NCBI GenBank assembly: GCA_903861125.1
Contig: CAIOTF010000042.1
Location: forward strand, 248,001-312,000
Direction: 5' to 3'
DNA length: 64,000 bases
From: an uncultured Ignavibacteriota bacterium
GTDB lineage: Bacteria; Bacteroidota; Ignavibacteria; UBA10030; UBA8401
Shown: in pieces, positions 44,812-54,000 of the stretch
Layout: each line of letters starts with the position of its first letter
Position numbering within the stretch: position 1 is the stretch's first letter
Made by a program: the position numbers and the translations under genes
Notes under the pieces: model-generated
The model's input: only the letters and a program-made list of their open reading frames with translations
The model's database searches: none
What the model was told of the DNA's origin: nothing

Positions 44812-45542
44812 TATTCGTTCTCTTCCTTCGTCAGTTCCAGAAAAACAGATTCAAGATTCCCGTCATATTTGGTTTTATGAAGATGCAGATTCTCCCGGGT
44901 GTCGAGAAAAATGATCTTGCTTTTATTAATGATACCGATCCGGTCGCACAATTCTTCCGCCATTTCCAGAATGTGCGTAGACATAAAGATGGAAGCACCC
45001 TCGTGTGCCTGCTTCTTCAAGGAGTCTTTGACGATCCGCGCACTTCTCGGATCAAGACCGACCATTGGTTCGTCGATGATGATCGTTTTCGGCTTATGAA
45101 CAAATGCCGACGCAAAGGTAACTCGCTGTCTCATGCCTTGAGAATAGTCCTCCGTCTTTTTATCGATCCAGCTTGCCAGTTCCAGAAGATCGATAACACG
45201 GTCAACATTTTCTTTCAGGTCGTTCTTTTCCATTCGGTACAGACCGCCCATGTAATAGATGAATTCACGACCGGTAAGTTTATCATAGAGATACGGATGG
45301 TCGGGAATGTAGCCGAAAGTTGCTTTTGCCTCTTGCGGCTGTTTTTCCACATCGAATCCGTTGATCACAATCCGCCCTGAAGTGGGGGTGAATAATCCCG
45401 TCATCATTTTGATCGTCGTCGTCTTTCCGGCGCCATTCGGACCTAGAAATCCGAAGAATTCTCCCGACGGAATGGAAAGAGAAACATCATTGACAGCAAC
45501 GAATGAACCGAATGCTTTGGTAAGATTGGTTAGTTCGATCAT
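44811..45542 (-). CDS. ABC transporter ATP-binding protein
   Basis: 243 residues with Walker A GPNGAGKTTTIKMM, Q-loop GYIPDHPYLYDKLTG, signature YSQGMRQRVTFASAF, Walker B TIIIDEPMVGLDP and the switch His in STHILEMAEEL. The signature has SQGM where LSGG is usual, as in ABC-2/CcmA-like exporters. It is the first gene of a run ATPase-permease-TPR/binding protein with one-base overlaps, all translationally coupled. It lies 15 bp after guaA's stop on the same strand. Confidence 0.92.
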   Translation of the reverse strand: MIELTNLTKAFGSFVAVNDVSLSIPSGEFFGFLGPNGAGKTTTIKMMTGLFTPTSGRIVINGFDVEKQPQEAKATFGYIPDHPYLYDKLTGREFIYYMGGLYRMEKNDLKENVDRVIDLLELASWIDKKTEDYSQGMRQRVTFASAFVHKPKTIIIDEPMVGLDPRSARIVKDSLKKQAHEGASIFMSTHILEMAEELCDRIGIINKSKIIFLDTRENLHLHKTKYDGNLESVFLELTKEENE

Positions 45543-45557
45543 AGATTTAGTGAACGG

Positions 45558-47099
45558 TTATTCCCACTCGATGGTAGCCGGCGGCTTTGAACTGATGTCG
45601 TAAACAACACGGTTTATTCCGCGTACTTCGTTGATTATTCTGTTCGAGACGTGGGCAAGGAATTCATACGGTAGATGTGCCCAGTCGGCGGTCATTCCAT
45701 CTACGCTCGTTACAGCACGCAGCGCAACGGTATTTTCATACGTCCGCTCGTCACCCATAACGCCTACAGATTGAACTGGCAAAAGAACCGCAAACGCCTG
45801 CCATGTTGAATGATAAAGATTTTGTTTCCGTAATTCATCAATAAAAATATCATCGGCGCTTCGGAGAATGTCCAGTTGTTCTTTAGTAATTCCGCCGAGA
45901 ACACGGATGCCGAGTCCCGGCCCGGGAAACGGGTGCCGATCAACCAAATAATCCGATAATCCGAGTTTCCTGCCGACAGCCCTTACTTCATCCTTGAAAA
46001 GTTCTCTGAACGGTTCGATCAATTTCAAATTCATTGTTTCGGGTAGACCGCCCACATTGTGATGCGATTTTATTGTTTGCGACGGTCCCTTAAATGATAC
46101 CGATTCGATCACATCCGGATACAACGTACCCTGCGCAAGAAATTCGGCTCCCGATACTTTTTTCGCTTCCTCTTCAAAAATGTCGATGAACGCTTTCCCT
46201 ATGATCTTCCTTTTCTGTTCCGGATCGCTGACGCCGTGCAGTCGTGAAAGAAAAATTTCAGACCCATCAACAAAGTCGAGCGGTATGTGATATTCATCGC
46301 GGAACGTCTTAATCACCTGCGCACTTTCACCGCGACGCATTAAGCCATTGTCGATGTGGATGCAGAACAGCTGATCACCGATCGCCTTATGAAGCAGCAC
46401 CGCCGCGACGGATGAGTCCACTCCGCCGCTAAGGGCGCAGAGAACTTTTTTTGCACCAACCTTGGCGCGTATATCAGCGATCGCACTCTCAATAAATGAA
46501 TCGGCGTTCCAGTTGCCGGAGCATCCGCAAATATCTTTTACAAAATTGGAGAGGACTTTTTTTCCCTCTTTGGAATGGACAACTTCAGGATGGAACTGGA
46601 TGCCATAGATTTTTTTATCCGAATTCCGGATCGCGCAGATCCCGGCATTCTCCGAATGAGCGATCTTTTCAAATCCCGCCGGCATCTTCGTTGCTTCATC
46701 ACCGTGACTCATCCACACTTCTGTTTGCGCTCCGAGACCTTTAAAAATATCCGAATGATCATCAATCAGCAGCTGTGCCCTGCCGAATTCACGGCGCGGA
46801 GCCTTGTTCACATCACCGCCATTCTGAAATGCGATCAACTGCAGACCGTAGCAGATCCCCAGAATCGGTACACCGCGTTCATAGATCTTCGTATCGGGTA
46901 TCGGCGCATCACCCGCATACACGCTTGATGGACCGCCGGAAAGAATAATTCCTTTCGGATTGAAGGCAACGATCTTTTCAAACGGAACATTGTACGGGTG
47001 GATCTCGCAGTACACATTCAGTTCACGCACACGCCGTGCTATCAGTTGCGTAAATTGTGAACCGAAGTCGAGGATGAGAATTGATTCAGTGTGGGTCAT
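45558..47099 (-). CDS. guaA: GMP synthase (glutamine-hydrolysing)
   Basis: 513-residue enzyme converting XMP to GMP. The class I glutaminase domain has [19 protein letters not shown], the nucleophile in LGICYGLQL, and QFHPEVVHS. The synthetase domain has the PP-loop [16 protein letters not shown] and the C-terminal KPPATIEWE. The fused form is normal for bacteria. A promoter lies about 57 nt upstream. Confidence 0.95.
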   Translation of the reverse strand: MTHTESILILDFGSQFTQLIARRVRELNVYCEIHPYNVPFEKIVAFNPKGIILSGGPSSVYAGDAPIPDTKIYERGVPILGICYGLQLIAFQNGGDVNKAPRREFGRAQLLIDDHSDIFKGLGAQTEVWMSHGDEATKMPAGFEKIAHSENAGICAIRNSDKKIYGIQFHPEVVHSKEGKKVLSNFVKDICGCSGNWNADSFIESAIADIRAKVGAKKVLCALSGGVDSSVAAVLLHKAIGDQLFCIHIDNGLMRRGESAQVIKTFRDEYHIPLDFVDGSEIFLSRLHGVSDPEQKRKIIGKAFIDIFEEEAKKVSGAEFLAQGTLYPDVIESVSFKGPSQTIKSHHNVGGLPETMNLKLIEPFRELFKDEVRAVGRKLGLSDYLVDRHPFPGPGLGIRVLGGITKEQLDILRSADDIFIDELRKQNLYHSTWQAFAVLLPVQSVGVMGDERTYENTVALRAVTSVDGMTADWAHLPYEFLAHVSNRIINEVRGINRVVYDISSKPPATIEWE

Positions 47100-47155
47100 G
47101 ATTGATCAGTGAATGCTTACGTGTCGGTGTTCGAATGGACTCTTTTATATAGTAG

Positions 47156-47184
47156 AAGATAACGCACAATGGTTGTTTTTCCAA
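47156..47184 (-). promoter_or_regulatory. Candidate promoter of guaA
   Basis: On the minus strand TTGGAA (47184-47179), 17-bp spacer, TATCTT (47161-47156). It lies in the divergent spacer between guaA and smpB. Confidence 0.4.
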
Positions 47185-47248
47185 GATTGATTTATCGTTG
47201 GATTCTGTTGTAAATAGCGAAGGTTTTCTGTAATTTCATTCAAGAACA

Positions 47249-47701
47249 ATGGAAAAACAGGGTGAAGAACGCATATCGATCTCCAATCGCCGCGCACGTT
47301 TTGAGTATGAGATACTCGATTCGTACGAGGCAGGCATCGTTTTAAAAGGGTCCGAAGTAAAATCGCTTCGTGCCGGAAAAGCAAATCTGCAGGATGCCTA
47401 TGCGTTAGTGAAAAGCGGAGAGGTATGGCTTCTGAACATGCATATCAGTCCGTATGAACAGGCGAACCAATTCAATCACGATCCGGTCCGCACCAGAAAG
47501 TTACTGCTGAATAAAAGCGAAATCGCAAAACTTCATACAAAGACTAATGAAAAAGGACTGACCCTCGTTCCGTTAAAGCTGTATTTCAAAAAAGGAATTG
47601 CAAAAGTGCAGCTCGGTATAGCAAAAGGAAAGAAACTGCATGATAAACGTGAATCCATCAAAGAGCGCGATGTTGAACGTGAAATGAGACGGAATTCATA
47701 A
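47249..47701 (+). CDS. smpB: SsrA-binding protein SmpB
   Basis: 150-residue partner of tmRNA in trans-translation. The OB-fold signatures are ISNRRARFEYEILDSYEAGIVLKGSEVKSLRAG (read in part), EVWLLNMHISPYEQ, and the C-terminal basic tail with KGKKLHDKRESIKERDVEREM that becomes helical in the ribosome. I found no tmRNA gene in the window. It is followed by tyrS after a short gap. Confidence 0.93.
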   Translation: MEKQGEERISISNRRARFEYEILDSYEAGIVLKGSEVKSLRAGKANLQDAYALVKSGEVWLLNMHISPYEQANQFNHDPVRTRKLLLNKSEIAKLHTKTNEKGLTLVPLKLYFKKGIAKVQLGIAKGKKLHDKRESIKERDVEREMRRNS

Positions 47702-47738
47702 TTTTACACACTAATTTCACAGAAACCAGAAATTGAAT

Positions 47739-48950
47739 ATGTCCTTCCCTTCCCTGAACGAACAGATGGATCTGATCAAACGCGGTGTTTCGGAGATCAT
47801 TCCCGAAGCGGACCTCGTACAGAAAATTGAAAAATCGATCAAGACCGGCACACCCCTTAACGTTAAACTTGGCTGCGATCCCAGCCGGCCTGACCTGCAT
47901 TTAGGACATTCGGTAGTGCTCCGGAAACTGCGCCAGTTCCAGGATTTGGGACATACGGCAATTCTTATCGTGGGGGACTTCACCGGAATGATCGGCGATC
48001 CGTCGGGGAAAAGTAAAACGCGTCCCTCCCTCACGCTCGAAGAGACACGAAAGAATGGTGAAAGTTATTTCGATCAGGCAAAAAAGATCCTGTCGGAACA
48101 GCACCTGAAGATGATTTATAATTCAGACTGGCTCGGGAAAATGAGCTTTGCCGAGGTAATCAAACTGGCAAGCAAATACACGGTATCACAGATGCTGGAG
48201 CGTGAAGATTTCCATATGCGGTTCAACAAAGAAGAACCGATCTCACTTCACGAATTCTTATATCCGCTGGCACAGGCGATGGATTCCGTTGCGATCGATG
48301 CTGATATTGAACTCGGCGGAACGGATCAGAAATTCAACCTGCTCGTCGGCCGGGCTATACAGCGCGAATTCGGAAAAGAGGCGCAGGTGATATTAACAAT
48401 GCCGATCCTGCCGGGCACGGATGGAATTGAAAAGATGAGCAAGTCGCTGGATAATTATATCGGGATCAGCGATTCACCGCGTGAGATTTTCGGCAAAACA
48501 CTCTCCATTCCGGACAGACTGATGTATGATTTTTTTGTGCTTGCCACAAATATTCCGAACACCGAACTGAACGGAATCAGATCCGGTATTGAGAGCAATC
48601 CGCGGGACATGAAACGCCGTTTGGCAAAAGAAATTGTTACGTTGTATCACACTGCAGAAGCGGCGCAGGCAGCCGAGGATGAGTTTGACAGAATTTTCGT
48701 TAAGAAGGATCTTCCCGATCAGATCGAAGAGATGAACTACGGCACACGTGGGAGTTCGGTGAACATTCTTCAACTTCTCGCGGACACGAAACTTGCCCCT
48801 TCAAAAGGAGAAGCACGGCGCCTTATAGAGCAAGGAGGCGTTACAGTCAATAATGAAAAACTTTCGGATCCAAAAATTGATATCGTTTTGAGCGAGCCGA
48901 AGATCATCAAAGTGGGAAAACGAAAATTTCTGAGGGTCGTTCCGGTTTGA
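47739..48950 (+). CDS. tyrS: Tyrosyl-tRNA synthetase
   Basis: 403 residues from the ATG at 47739. Class I synthetase with the HIGH-type motif in RPDLHLGHSVVLRKL, the KMSKS-type motif in GIEKMSKSLDNYIG, and a C-terminal S4 RNA-binding domain (APSKGEARRLIEQGGVTVN). The sequence type (HLGH and short length, with QDLGHTAILIVGDFTGMIGDPSGKSKTRP) is the TyrZ-like bacterial form. A TTG two codons upstream is possible but the ATG is the better start. Confidence 0.93.
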   Translation: MSFPSLNEQMDLIKRGVSEIIPEADLVQKIEKSIKTGTPLNVKLGCDPSRPDLHLGHSVVLRKLRQFQDLGHTAILIVGDFTGMIGDPSGKSKTRPSLTLEETRKNGESYFDQAKKILSEQHLKMIYNSDWLGKMSFAEVIKLASKYTVSQMLEREDFHMRFNKEEPISLHEFLYPLAQAMDSVAIDADIELGGTDQKFNLLVGRAIQREFGKEAQVILTMPILPGTDGIEKMSKSLDNYIGISDSPREIFGKTLSIPDRLMYDFFVLATNIPNTELNGIRSGIESNPRDMKRRLAKEIVTLYHTAEAAQAAEDEFDRIFVKKDLPDQIEEMNYGTRGSSVNILQLLADTKLAPSKGEARRLIEQGGVTVNNEKLSDPKIDIVLSEPKIIKVGKRKFLRVVPV

Positions 48951-48979
48951 AGGTGAAGTAATTTTAACAATTTTTCTGT

Positions 48980-49007
48980 TTGCATTATTTGGAAGTATCT
49001 GTATATT
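48980..49007 (+). promoter_or_regulatory. Candidate promoter of the arginine decarboxylase gene
   Basis: TTGCAT (48980-48985), 16-bp spacer, TATATT (49002-49007), continuing TATATTTC. It leaves a leader of about 105 nt before the start at 49120. Confidence 0.35.
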
Positions 49008-49119
49008 TCGCATCACATCAAACGGTGTAGATTTTTATCAGATGATCTTTGAAATGTTTTTCTATAAATTAAAGATACATTAATTTCTTTTTTCACAAAC
49101 CCCAAAAGGAGATGAGACG

Positions 49120-49668
49120 TTGTCATTCGTCCCAGCCAAAATGTTCTTCACCAAAGGCGTCGGCAGACACAAAGACTACCTGCAATCATTTGAACTTGCT
49201 TTACGAAACGCCGGCATTGAAAAATGCAACCTTGTAACAGTTTCCAGTATCTACCCGCCAAAATGTAAACGCATACCGGTTTCCGAAGGTTTAAAAGTGC
49301 TCGAACCGGGACAAGTGACATTCTGCGTTATGGCGCGAAACGCCACAAACGAACCAAACAGACTGGTCGCTTCATCAATTGGCGTGGCAATGGCGGCTGA
49401 CGACTCGCAATACGGTTATCTGTCCGAACATCATCCTTTTGGCGAAACAGAGGATAAAGCTGGTGAATACGCCGAAGACCTTGCGGCAACAATGCTAGCT
49501 ACCACTCTTGGACTTGAATTTGACCCTAATGTAGCGTGGGATGAAAGAGAAAAACACTTTAAGCTGAGCGGTAAGATTCTGAAAACCTTCAATGTTACAC
49601 AATCGGCTGAAGGCGATAAAGACGGGAAATGGACAACAGTTATTTCGGCTGCAGTTCTTCTTCCATAA
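49120..49668 (+). CDS. Pyruvoyl-dependent arginine decarboxylase
   Basis: 182-residue proenzyme that cuts itself at a Ser-Ser bond to make a pyruvoyl group, then decarboxylates arginine to agmatine for polyamine synthesis. The cleavage motif is [10 protein letters not shown] with Ser42-Ser43. Conserved surroundings include [22 protein letters not shown] and [21 protein letters not shown] (the latter with family Glu/Asp). The start is TTG with a strong AAAGGAG site. Known from archaea and scattered bacteria such as Chlamydia. No agmatine-using gene is adjacent. A terminator follows. Confidence 0.9.
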   Translation: MSFVPAKMFFTKGVGRHKDYLQSFELALRNAGIEKCNLVTVSSIYPPKCKRIPVSEGLKVLEPGQVTFCVMARNATNEPNRLVASSIGVAMAADDSQYGYLSEHHPFGETEDKAGEYAEDLAATMLATTLGLEFDPNVAWDEREKHFKLSGKILKTFNVTQSAEGDKDGKWTTVISAAVLLP

Positions 49669-49692
49669 ACGGGTAAAAATCTCTTCTATACA

Positions 49693-49723
49693 AAAAAAGG
49701 GACGCATATAGCGTCCCTTTTTT
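49693..49723. terminator. Bidirectional terminator between convergent genes
   Basis: Perfect 13-bp stem AAAAAAGGGACGC (49693-49705) with GCGTCCCTTTTTT (49711-49723), 5-nt loop. A and T runs on both sides let it serve the decarboxylase (rightward) and the transglycosylase (leftward). Confidence 0.9.
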
Positions 49724-49743
49724 ATTGAATTTTACTGATTTTA

Positions 49744-50460
49744 CTAAGCCTTTTTGCTAAAGACCTTTCTGTATTCATCGTAATATGTCATAACTGATTC
49801 GACATAATTTGAGGTTTCTTTCCATCCTTTAAAGTATCCGCTTGATGGTTTCTTATCGTCCCATACAAATCTATGAAATGATGAGTATTTTTTTGATAAC
49901 AAAGGAAGAGAATTTTTAACAGATTTCCATTCTCTGGGATCATCATTAACGTAAACTGCCATTTTTTGGGCATCCAAAATGCGCCCCGGACCGGCATTAT
50001 AGGCTGCCAGTGTGAATTTAATCCTATTTTCTTCACTTATGCCGTCGTTGCCAAACTGTTTGTACAACTGTGCCAGGTAGAAAATGCCACCGCGGATATT
50101 TCCATGCGGATCATCAAATGCATCACTTTCAAGCCCGAATTTTTCAGCAATTTCTGTCTGCGTTGCAGGCATTATTTGCATGAAACCTTTGGCCCCTTTT
50201 TGACTTTCTGCGTTATGATCAAATTTAGATTCTACTTTCATTACGGCTACTACCAAACGCCAGTCTACTCCGTAATTGTCTGAATATTTACGGATTGTAT
50301 TACCATAAATGTTCAAAATTGCTAAGGATTTTTGGTCAAGTTTAGTCCTGACTTCATCCTGAATAAAGATCTTATCAGACTTTGCTGAAAATGAGCCGTC
50401 AAAACAGCCAAAAACCAAGATCGGCACAAATAAGAAAGTATTGAATAGAATCTTTCGCAT
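49744..50460 (-). CDS. Lytic transglycosylase (SLT domain)
   Basis: 238 residues; cleaves the MurNAc-GlcNAc bond of peptidoglycan to leave anhydro ends. The catalytic Glu is Glu77 in VVAVMKVESKFDHNA, followed by KGAKGFMQIMPAT and FTLAAYNAGPGRI, all SLT hallmarks. The start has a signal sequence with Cys19 in ILVFGC, a weak lipobox, so a lipoprotein like MltC/EmtA is possible. A GAGGG ribosome site precedes the ATG. Two palindromes lie just upstream. Confidence 0.9.
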   Translation of the reverse strand: MRKILFNTFLFVPILVFGCFDGSFSAKSDKIFIQDEVRTKLDQKSLAILNIYGNTIRKYSDNYGVDWRLVVAVMKVESKFDHNAESQKGAKGFMQIMPATQTEIAEKFGLESDAFDDPHGNIRGGIFYLAQLYKQFGNDGISEENRIKFTLAAYNAGPGRILDAQKMAVYVNDDPREWKSVKNSLPLLSKKYSSFHRFVWDDKKPSSGYFKGWKETSNYVESVMTYYDEYRKVFSKKA

Positions 50461-50521
50461 TATTCCCTCAAATTGTTGAGAACTTCCCTTGATTAATTTA
50501 GGGTGTATTTTAGCAGCATCC

Positions 50522-50538
50522 GAATAGTCGAACTATTC
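50522..50538. promoter_or_regulatory. Inverted repeat GAATAGT-CGA-ACTATTC
   Basis: Perfect 7-bp arms with a 3-bp centre, about 62 bp upstream of the transglycosylase start. No T-run follows. A TAAAAT element lies 19 bp nearer the gene (minus strand), so the site would cover a -35 region. Confidence 0.35.
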
Positions 50539-50558
50539 CTAATGCTATTGTAAAGGTA

Positions 50559-50570
50559 CCTAAATTTAGG
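50559..50570. promoter_or_regulatory. 12-bp perfect palindrome CCTAAATTTAGG
   Basis: Lies in the 140-bp spacer between the terC-like gene (stop at 50601) and the transglycosylase start. It could be an operator, or part of a weak terminator for the terC-like gene; there is no T-run. Confidence 0.3.
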
Positions 50571-50600
50571 CTAACGAGGCAAATTAAATATTACTAATAC

Positions 50601-51425
50601 TTATTTAGATGGGTTACTGTTTTTGTGGAAAGAAAGCATTGCAGAAAACGAGAGAATTGATATAATAATTACAAGGGAAACGAGTGTATCAATCTTATAG
50701 ACATCCATAATCAACATTTTTATGCCTACATAAGCCAAAACAACGCCAACCCCATACTTTACATATTCAAATGATGCATGGATTTCTGCAAGGACAAAAT
50801 ACAGGGATCGGAGCCCTAAAACGGCCATTAAATTTGAGGATAAGACAATAAAAGTATCAGTAGTAATTGCAAAAATTGCCGGTATAGAATCAATGGCAAA
50901 GACCACATCTGTGGTTTCTACTACTAAGAGACAGACGAAAAGCGGGGTTGCATACATAAGCCCCTCTTTCTTTATGAAAAACCGATGTCCGTGGTAGTTG
51001 TTATCAATCCGGATGATCTTGCGAACGAGACGAACTGCTATGTTTTTCTCCGGCTCGATCTTGGCATCTTCTCCATATACAACGCGGTAGCCGGCATACA
51101 CCAGCATAGCCCCGAAAATATACAAAATCCAATGGAACTCCTTAACAAGCGTGGAACCAAGGACAATTAGAATACCCCGCAGGATAATAACGCCAATGAT
51201 CCCATAATTCAGAACACGCCGCTGGTCCTTTAATTCGACGCCAAATATTGTAAATACAATGAGGAATACAAAGAGATTATCAACAGACAATGATTTCTCT
51301 ATGATGTATCCTGTGAGGAATTCGAGGGCTTTTTGCTGACCGTGAGTGTAGTAGATTACTACATTAAACGATAGTGAAAGCGTGATCCAGAATATACTCC
51401 AGTATATCGCTTTTCGTAAAGGCAT
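50601..51425 (-). CDS. TerC-family membrane protein
   Basis: 274 residues with about seven helices. Family motifs are clear: YIIEKSLSVDNLFVFLIVF in helix 2-3 and VFAIDSIPAIFAITTDTFIVLSSNLMAVLGLRSLYF, with the buried Asp residues expected to bind a metal. Members include Alx and TerC; some export manganese (established for the family), others are linked to tellurite resistance. No ter genes are nearby, so metal homeostasis is the more likely role. TATAAT lies 17 nt before the ATG. Confidence 0.9.
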   Translation of the reverse strand: MPLRKAIYWSIFWITLSLSFNVVIYYTHGQQKALEFLTGYIIEKSLSVDNLFVFLIVFTIFGVELKDQRRVLNYGIIGVIILRGILIVLGSTLVKEFHWILYIFGAMLVYAGYRVVYGEDAKIEPEKNIAVRLVRKIIRIDNNYHGHRFFIKKEGLMYATPLFVCLLVVETTDVVFAIDSIPAIFAITTDTFIVLSSNLMAVLGLRSLYFVLAEIHASFEYVKYGVGVVLAYVGIKMLIMDVYKIDTLVSLVIIISILSFSAMLSFHKNSNPSK

Positions 51426-51498
51426 TTAATGTTAAATTTATTATATTCTTAGACAAGATAGCAATTCGACAATCTAATACCAATGAGAATTTTCTAAG

Positions 51499-52500
51499 AT
51501 GCTCAAAGTACACAATGCCGTTACCACACTACTAACCAACCGGATTATCTTTTTCCTCCCCTTCCTGATCGTTCTCAGTTCATGCGAGAAGAAAGAGACT
51601 GAACAACCTCAGAAACAACAACAAAATCAGCAAGCCATGCAAAAACTATACCCGGCATTTGACGGCAAACAATCATTTGAATACCTACTGGCTCAAACAA
51701 ATTTTGGTCCTCGAAATCCTAATTCCGACGGCCACCGGAACTGTTTATTATACCTGGAAAGCGAATTAAAGAAATTTTCCGAAAAAGTGACACTTCAACA
51801 TTTCACTCAAAAAGGATATGATGAAACATTACAACTGACGAATGTCTTTGCCCAATTCAATACTGCAGCACCCCAACGAATCCTGTTGGTGGCACATTGG
51901 GATACAAGACCACGCGCCGAAGAAGATGCCAATCCGGAGACCAGAAACAAGCCAATACTGGGAGCAAACGATGGTGCCAGCGGAGTTGCCGTATTGCTCG
52001 AACTTGCACGGATCTTCAAAAATAATCCGCCGCCTCTCGGTGTTGATATTCTCTTCGTTGATGGCGAAGACTACGGGCATTCTCAAAAAGATGGACGTTC
52101 CGATCTGGACTTGTATTTTCTCGGTGCAAAGCATTTTTCAAAGACGAAAAGTCCGGAGTATACTCCCCGATTCGGGATCCTGCTGGATATGGTGGGAGAC
52201 AGGGATCTGCAAATTCCTCTGGAACAAAACTCCATGCGCTTTGCCCCGCAATTAATGGACATGGTCTGGAGCACAGCTGAAGAAGTTCGCGCAACACAAT
52301 TCATCCGGATTCCGGGAGAATCTATTTCGGACGACCACTTTGCACTCAATGAGGCCGGCATTCCAACAATCGACATCATCGATTTTCAATATCCCCACTG
52401 GCATACTCACCAGGACACACCGGACAAATGCTGTTCGGAAAGTTTGGAAGCTGTTGGCAAAGTACTGTCAGCCCTTATCTACACCAAACTGGCACAATAA
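51499..52500 (+). CDS. Glutaminyl-peptide cyclotransferase-like M28 lipoprotein
   Basis: 333 residues with a lipoprotein signal (FLIVLSSC; Cys near residue 29) and a Gln-rich linker (KETEQPQKQQQNQQ). The zinc peptidase-like fold shows VAHWDTRP, GANDGASGVAVLLELA, ILFVDGEDYG and YPHWHTHQDTPDKC, the set used by animal-type glutaminyl cyclases that turn N-terminal Gln into pyroglutamate. In Bacteroidota such enzymes act in the periplasm on exported proteins, whose mature ends often begin with Gln, as at 1-613 here. M28 aminopeptidase activity is the alternative. Confidence 0.85.
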   Translation: MLKVHNAVTTLLTNRIIFFLPFLIVLSSCEKKETEQPQKQQQNQQAMQKLYPAFDGKQSFEYLLAQTNFGPRNPNSDGHRNCLLYLESELKKFSEKVTLQHFTQKGYDETLQLTNVFAQFNTAAPQRILLVAHWDTRPRAEEDANPETRNKPILGANDGASGVAVLLELARIFKNNPPPLGVDILFVDGEDYGHSQKDGRSDLDLYFLGAKHFSKTKSPEYTPRFGILLDMVGDRDLQIPLEQNSMRFAPQLMDMVWSTAEEVRATQFIRIPGESISDDHFALNEAGIPTIDIIDFQYPHWHTHQDTPDKCCSESLEAVGKVLSALIYTKLAQ

Positions 52501-52501
52501 C

Positions 52502-53149
52502 ATGAACACTCTGCCGACCCGCTTTTCAACATTTGAGATCATTCGTATCCTTGTCCCCGGCGCATATTTTATTTTTCTGGCATATGCGCTCAGCATTGGC
52601 TTTGAAATCACTCTCCTGCCGTTCGCCTCGTGGGCATTCGGATTGCCGCTGTTCCTTCTCGGATCACTCGTTGCCGGATTGAGTTTTTATTCCAAAGAGA
52701 CTCCAAAAAAACGGAAAGCGTTCCAGACAAATCAGCCGAGCATTTATATCCTTGAGCGCTCACGGGAAATTTCAGCCGCTGCTCCGTTAACAGAAGATGA
52801 TGCACGACATCTTTATTTTTATATTCTCAATCATCTTATGCCGGTAACGGTGCATGATAAGATTTTCTTCTTCGGTATGATCTATCACATTATGATCAAT
52901 ATCCGCCGAACATCATTCTGGTTCGGTATCGCAGGGATTCTTGCGCTGATCATACAAATTGCAATGCTGCAGCAAACATCGCTCTCAGCTGTTTCCGTTG
53001 TTGCCGTGATATGGTTTGTTTATGGAATGAATGTCCGTCACAACAAAGCAGACCGGAAAATGCAGGAAAACTACCAAGACCAGATCTTTTGGCTGGAAAT
53101 GAACAAACATACCGTCGATACGCTGATCAACCAACGCATAAAAAAATAA
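52502..53149 (+). CDS. Polytopic membrane protein, unknown
   Basis: About 215 residues from the ATG at 52502, which follows the previous stop by one base. Likely membrane helices: two near residues 13-35 and 40-60 (ILVPGAYFIFLAYALSIG, ASWAFGLPLFLLGSLVAG), a pair near 140-175 (FGIAGILALIIQIAML, SAVSVVAVIWFVYGM). The C-terminus is soluble and charged. Its end overlaps prmA by one base, and the three genes 51499-54000 form a coupled run. No family is recognised. Confidence 0.6.
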   Translation: MNTLPTRFSTFEIIRILVPGAYFIFLAYALSIGFEITLLPFASWAFGLPLFLLGSLVAGLSFYSKETPKKRKAFQTNQPSIYILERSREISAAAPLTEDDARHLYFYILNHLMPVTVHDKIFFFGMIYHIMINIRRTSFWFGIAGILALIIQIAMLQQTSLSAVSVVAVIWFVYGMNVRHNKADRKMQENYQDQIFWLEMNKHTVDTLINQRIKK

Positions 53150-54000
53150 TGAAGCAAACCTATCTTGATATACACATTGCCGTCCCTCCGGATGAACAAA
53201 CGCGCGAAATCGTTCCGGCTGTACTGTCAGAGTTCCCGTTCGAAGGTTTTCTGGAAGATGACCGCGGCATTCACTGTTTCATAAAAAAAGATGCTTGGCA
53301 TGAACAGATAGAATTGATCATCAAAGATCTTTCCGATCAGTATAACCTTCCCTACGTTCAGCATCTCGGCACCACCGAAATTGACCACAAAAATTGGAAT
53401 GAGGAATGGGAGAAGTCCATACAACCTATCCATGTTTCGGACAGGTTCGTGATCACTCCTTCATGGCATGCAGTGCATGACGTTAATAAGACCGTTATTA
53501 TCATCGATCCCAAAATGACCTTCGGAACCGGTTATCATGAGACCACGCGGCTCATGCTGCGTTTAATGGAAACGTTCGTACAGCCGGATACTACAGTGCT
53601 GGATGTTGGTACCGGAACCGGGATTTTAGCGGTCGGCGCGGTGAAACTCGGTGCACGGCATTGTCTCGGCATTGATATTGATGAATGGTCGCTCGACAAC
53701 GGTATGGAGAACGCACAGCGGAACAATGTGCAGGAAAAGATCGAGATCCGGATCGGTTCATTGGATGTCGTTACAGAAAAGAATTTCGATATTGTTCTCG
53801 CCAATATCATCCGCAATACAATCCTTGAATTGATCGATCAAATGCTCGCTGTTCTCTCGCCGCAAGGGAAAATACTCTTTTCAGGACTACTGGTCACCGA
53901 CCGGGAAACCATCGAGAATGCCTTAACAGAACGGAAATGCAAGGTCATCTCAGTGATGCAGGAAAATGAATGGATCGCCATGGCAGCCGAACGGTTATGA
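53149..54000 (+). CDS. prmA: Ribosomal protein L11 methyltransferase
   Basis: About 283 residues from the ATG at 53149 (TAATG overlap with the upstream gene). SAM-dependent enzyme that methylates ribosomal protein L11. Signatures are NWNEEWEKSIQPI, DPKMTFGTGYHETTRLMLRLM, the SAM loop VLDVGTGTGILAVGAVKLGA, IDIDEWSLDNGMENAQ and VLANIIRNT. The stop overlaps the ppx start (ATGA). The longer frame upstream only reads the membrane gene in another phase. Confidence 0.92.
   Translation: MKQTYLDIHIAVPPDEQTREIVPAVLSEFPFEGFLEDDRGIHCFIKKDAWHEQIELIIKDLSDQYNLPYVQHLGTTEIDHKNWNEEWEKSIQPIHVSDRFVITPSWHAVHDVNKTVIIIDPKMTFGTGYHETTRLMLRLMETFVQPDTTVLDVGTGTGILAVGAVKLGARHCLGIDIDEWSLDNGMENAQRNNVQEKIEIRIGSLDVVTEKNFDIVLANIIRNTILELIDQMLAVLSPQGKILFSGLLVTDRETIENALTERKCKVISVMQENEWIAMAAERL

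Noticed and set aside
47100-47248. tRNA-like GTTCGAAT between guaA and smpB
   Set aside because: No matching acceptor stem, D or anticodon arm within 80 bp on either strand.
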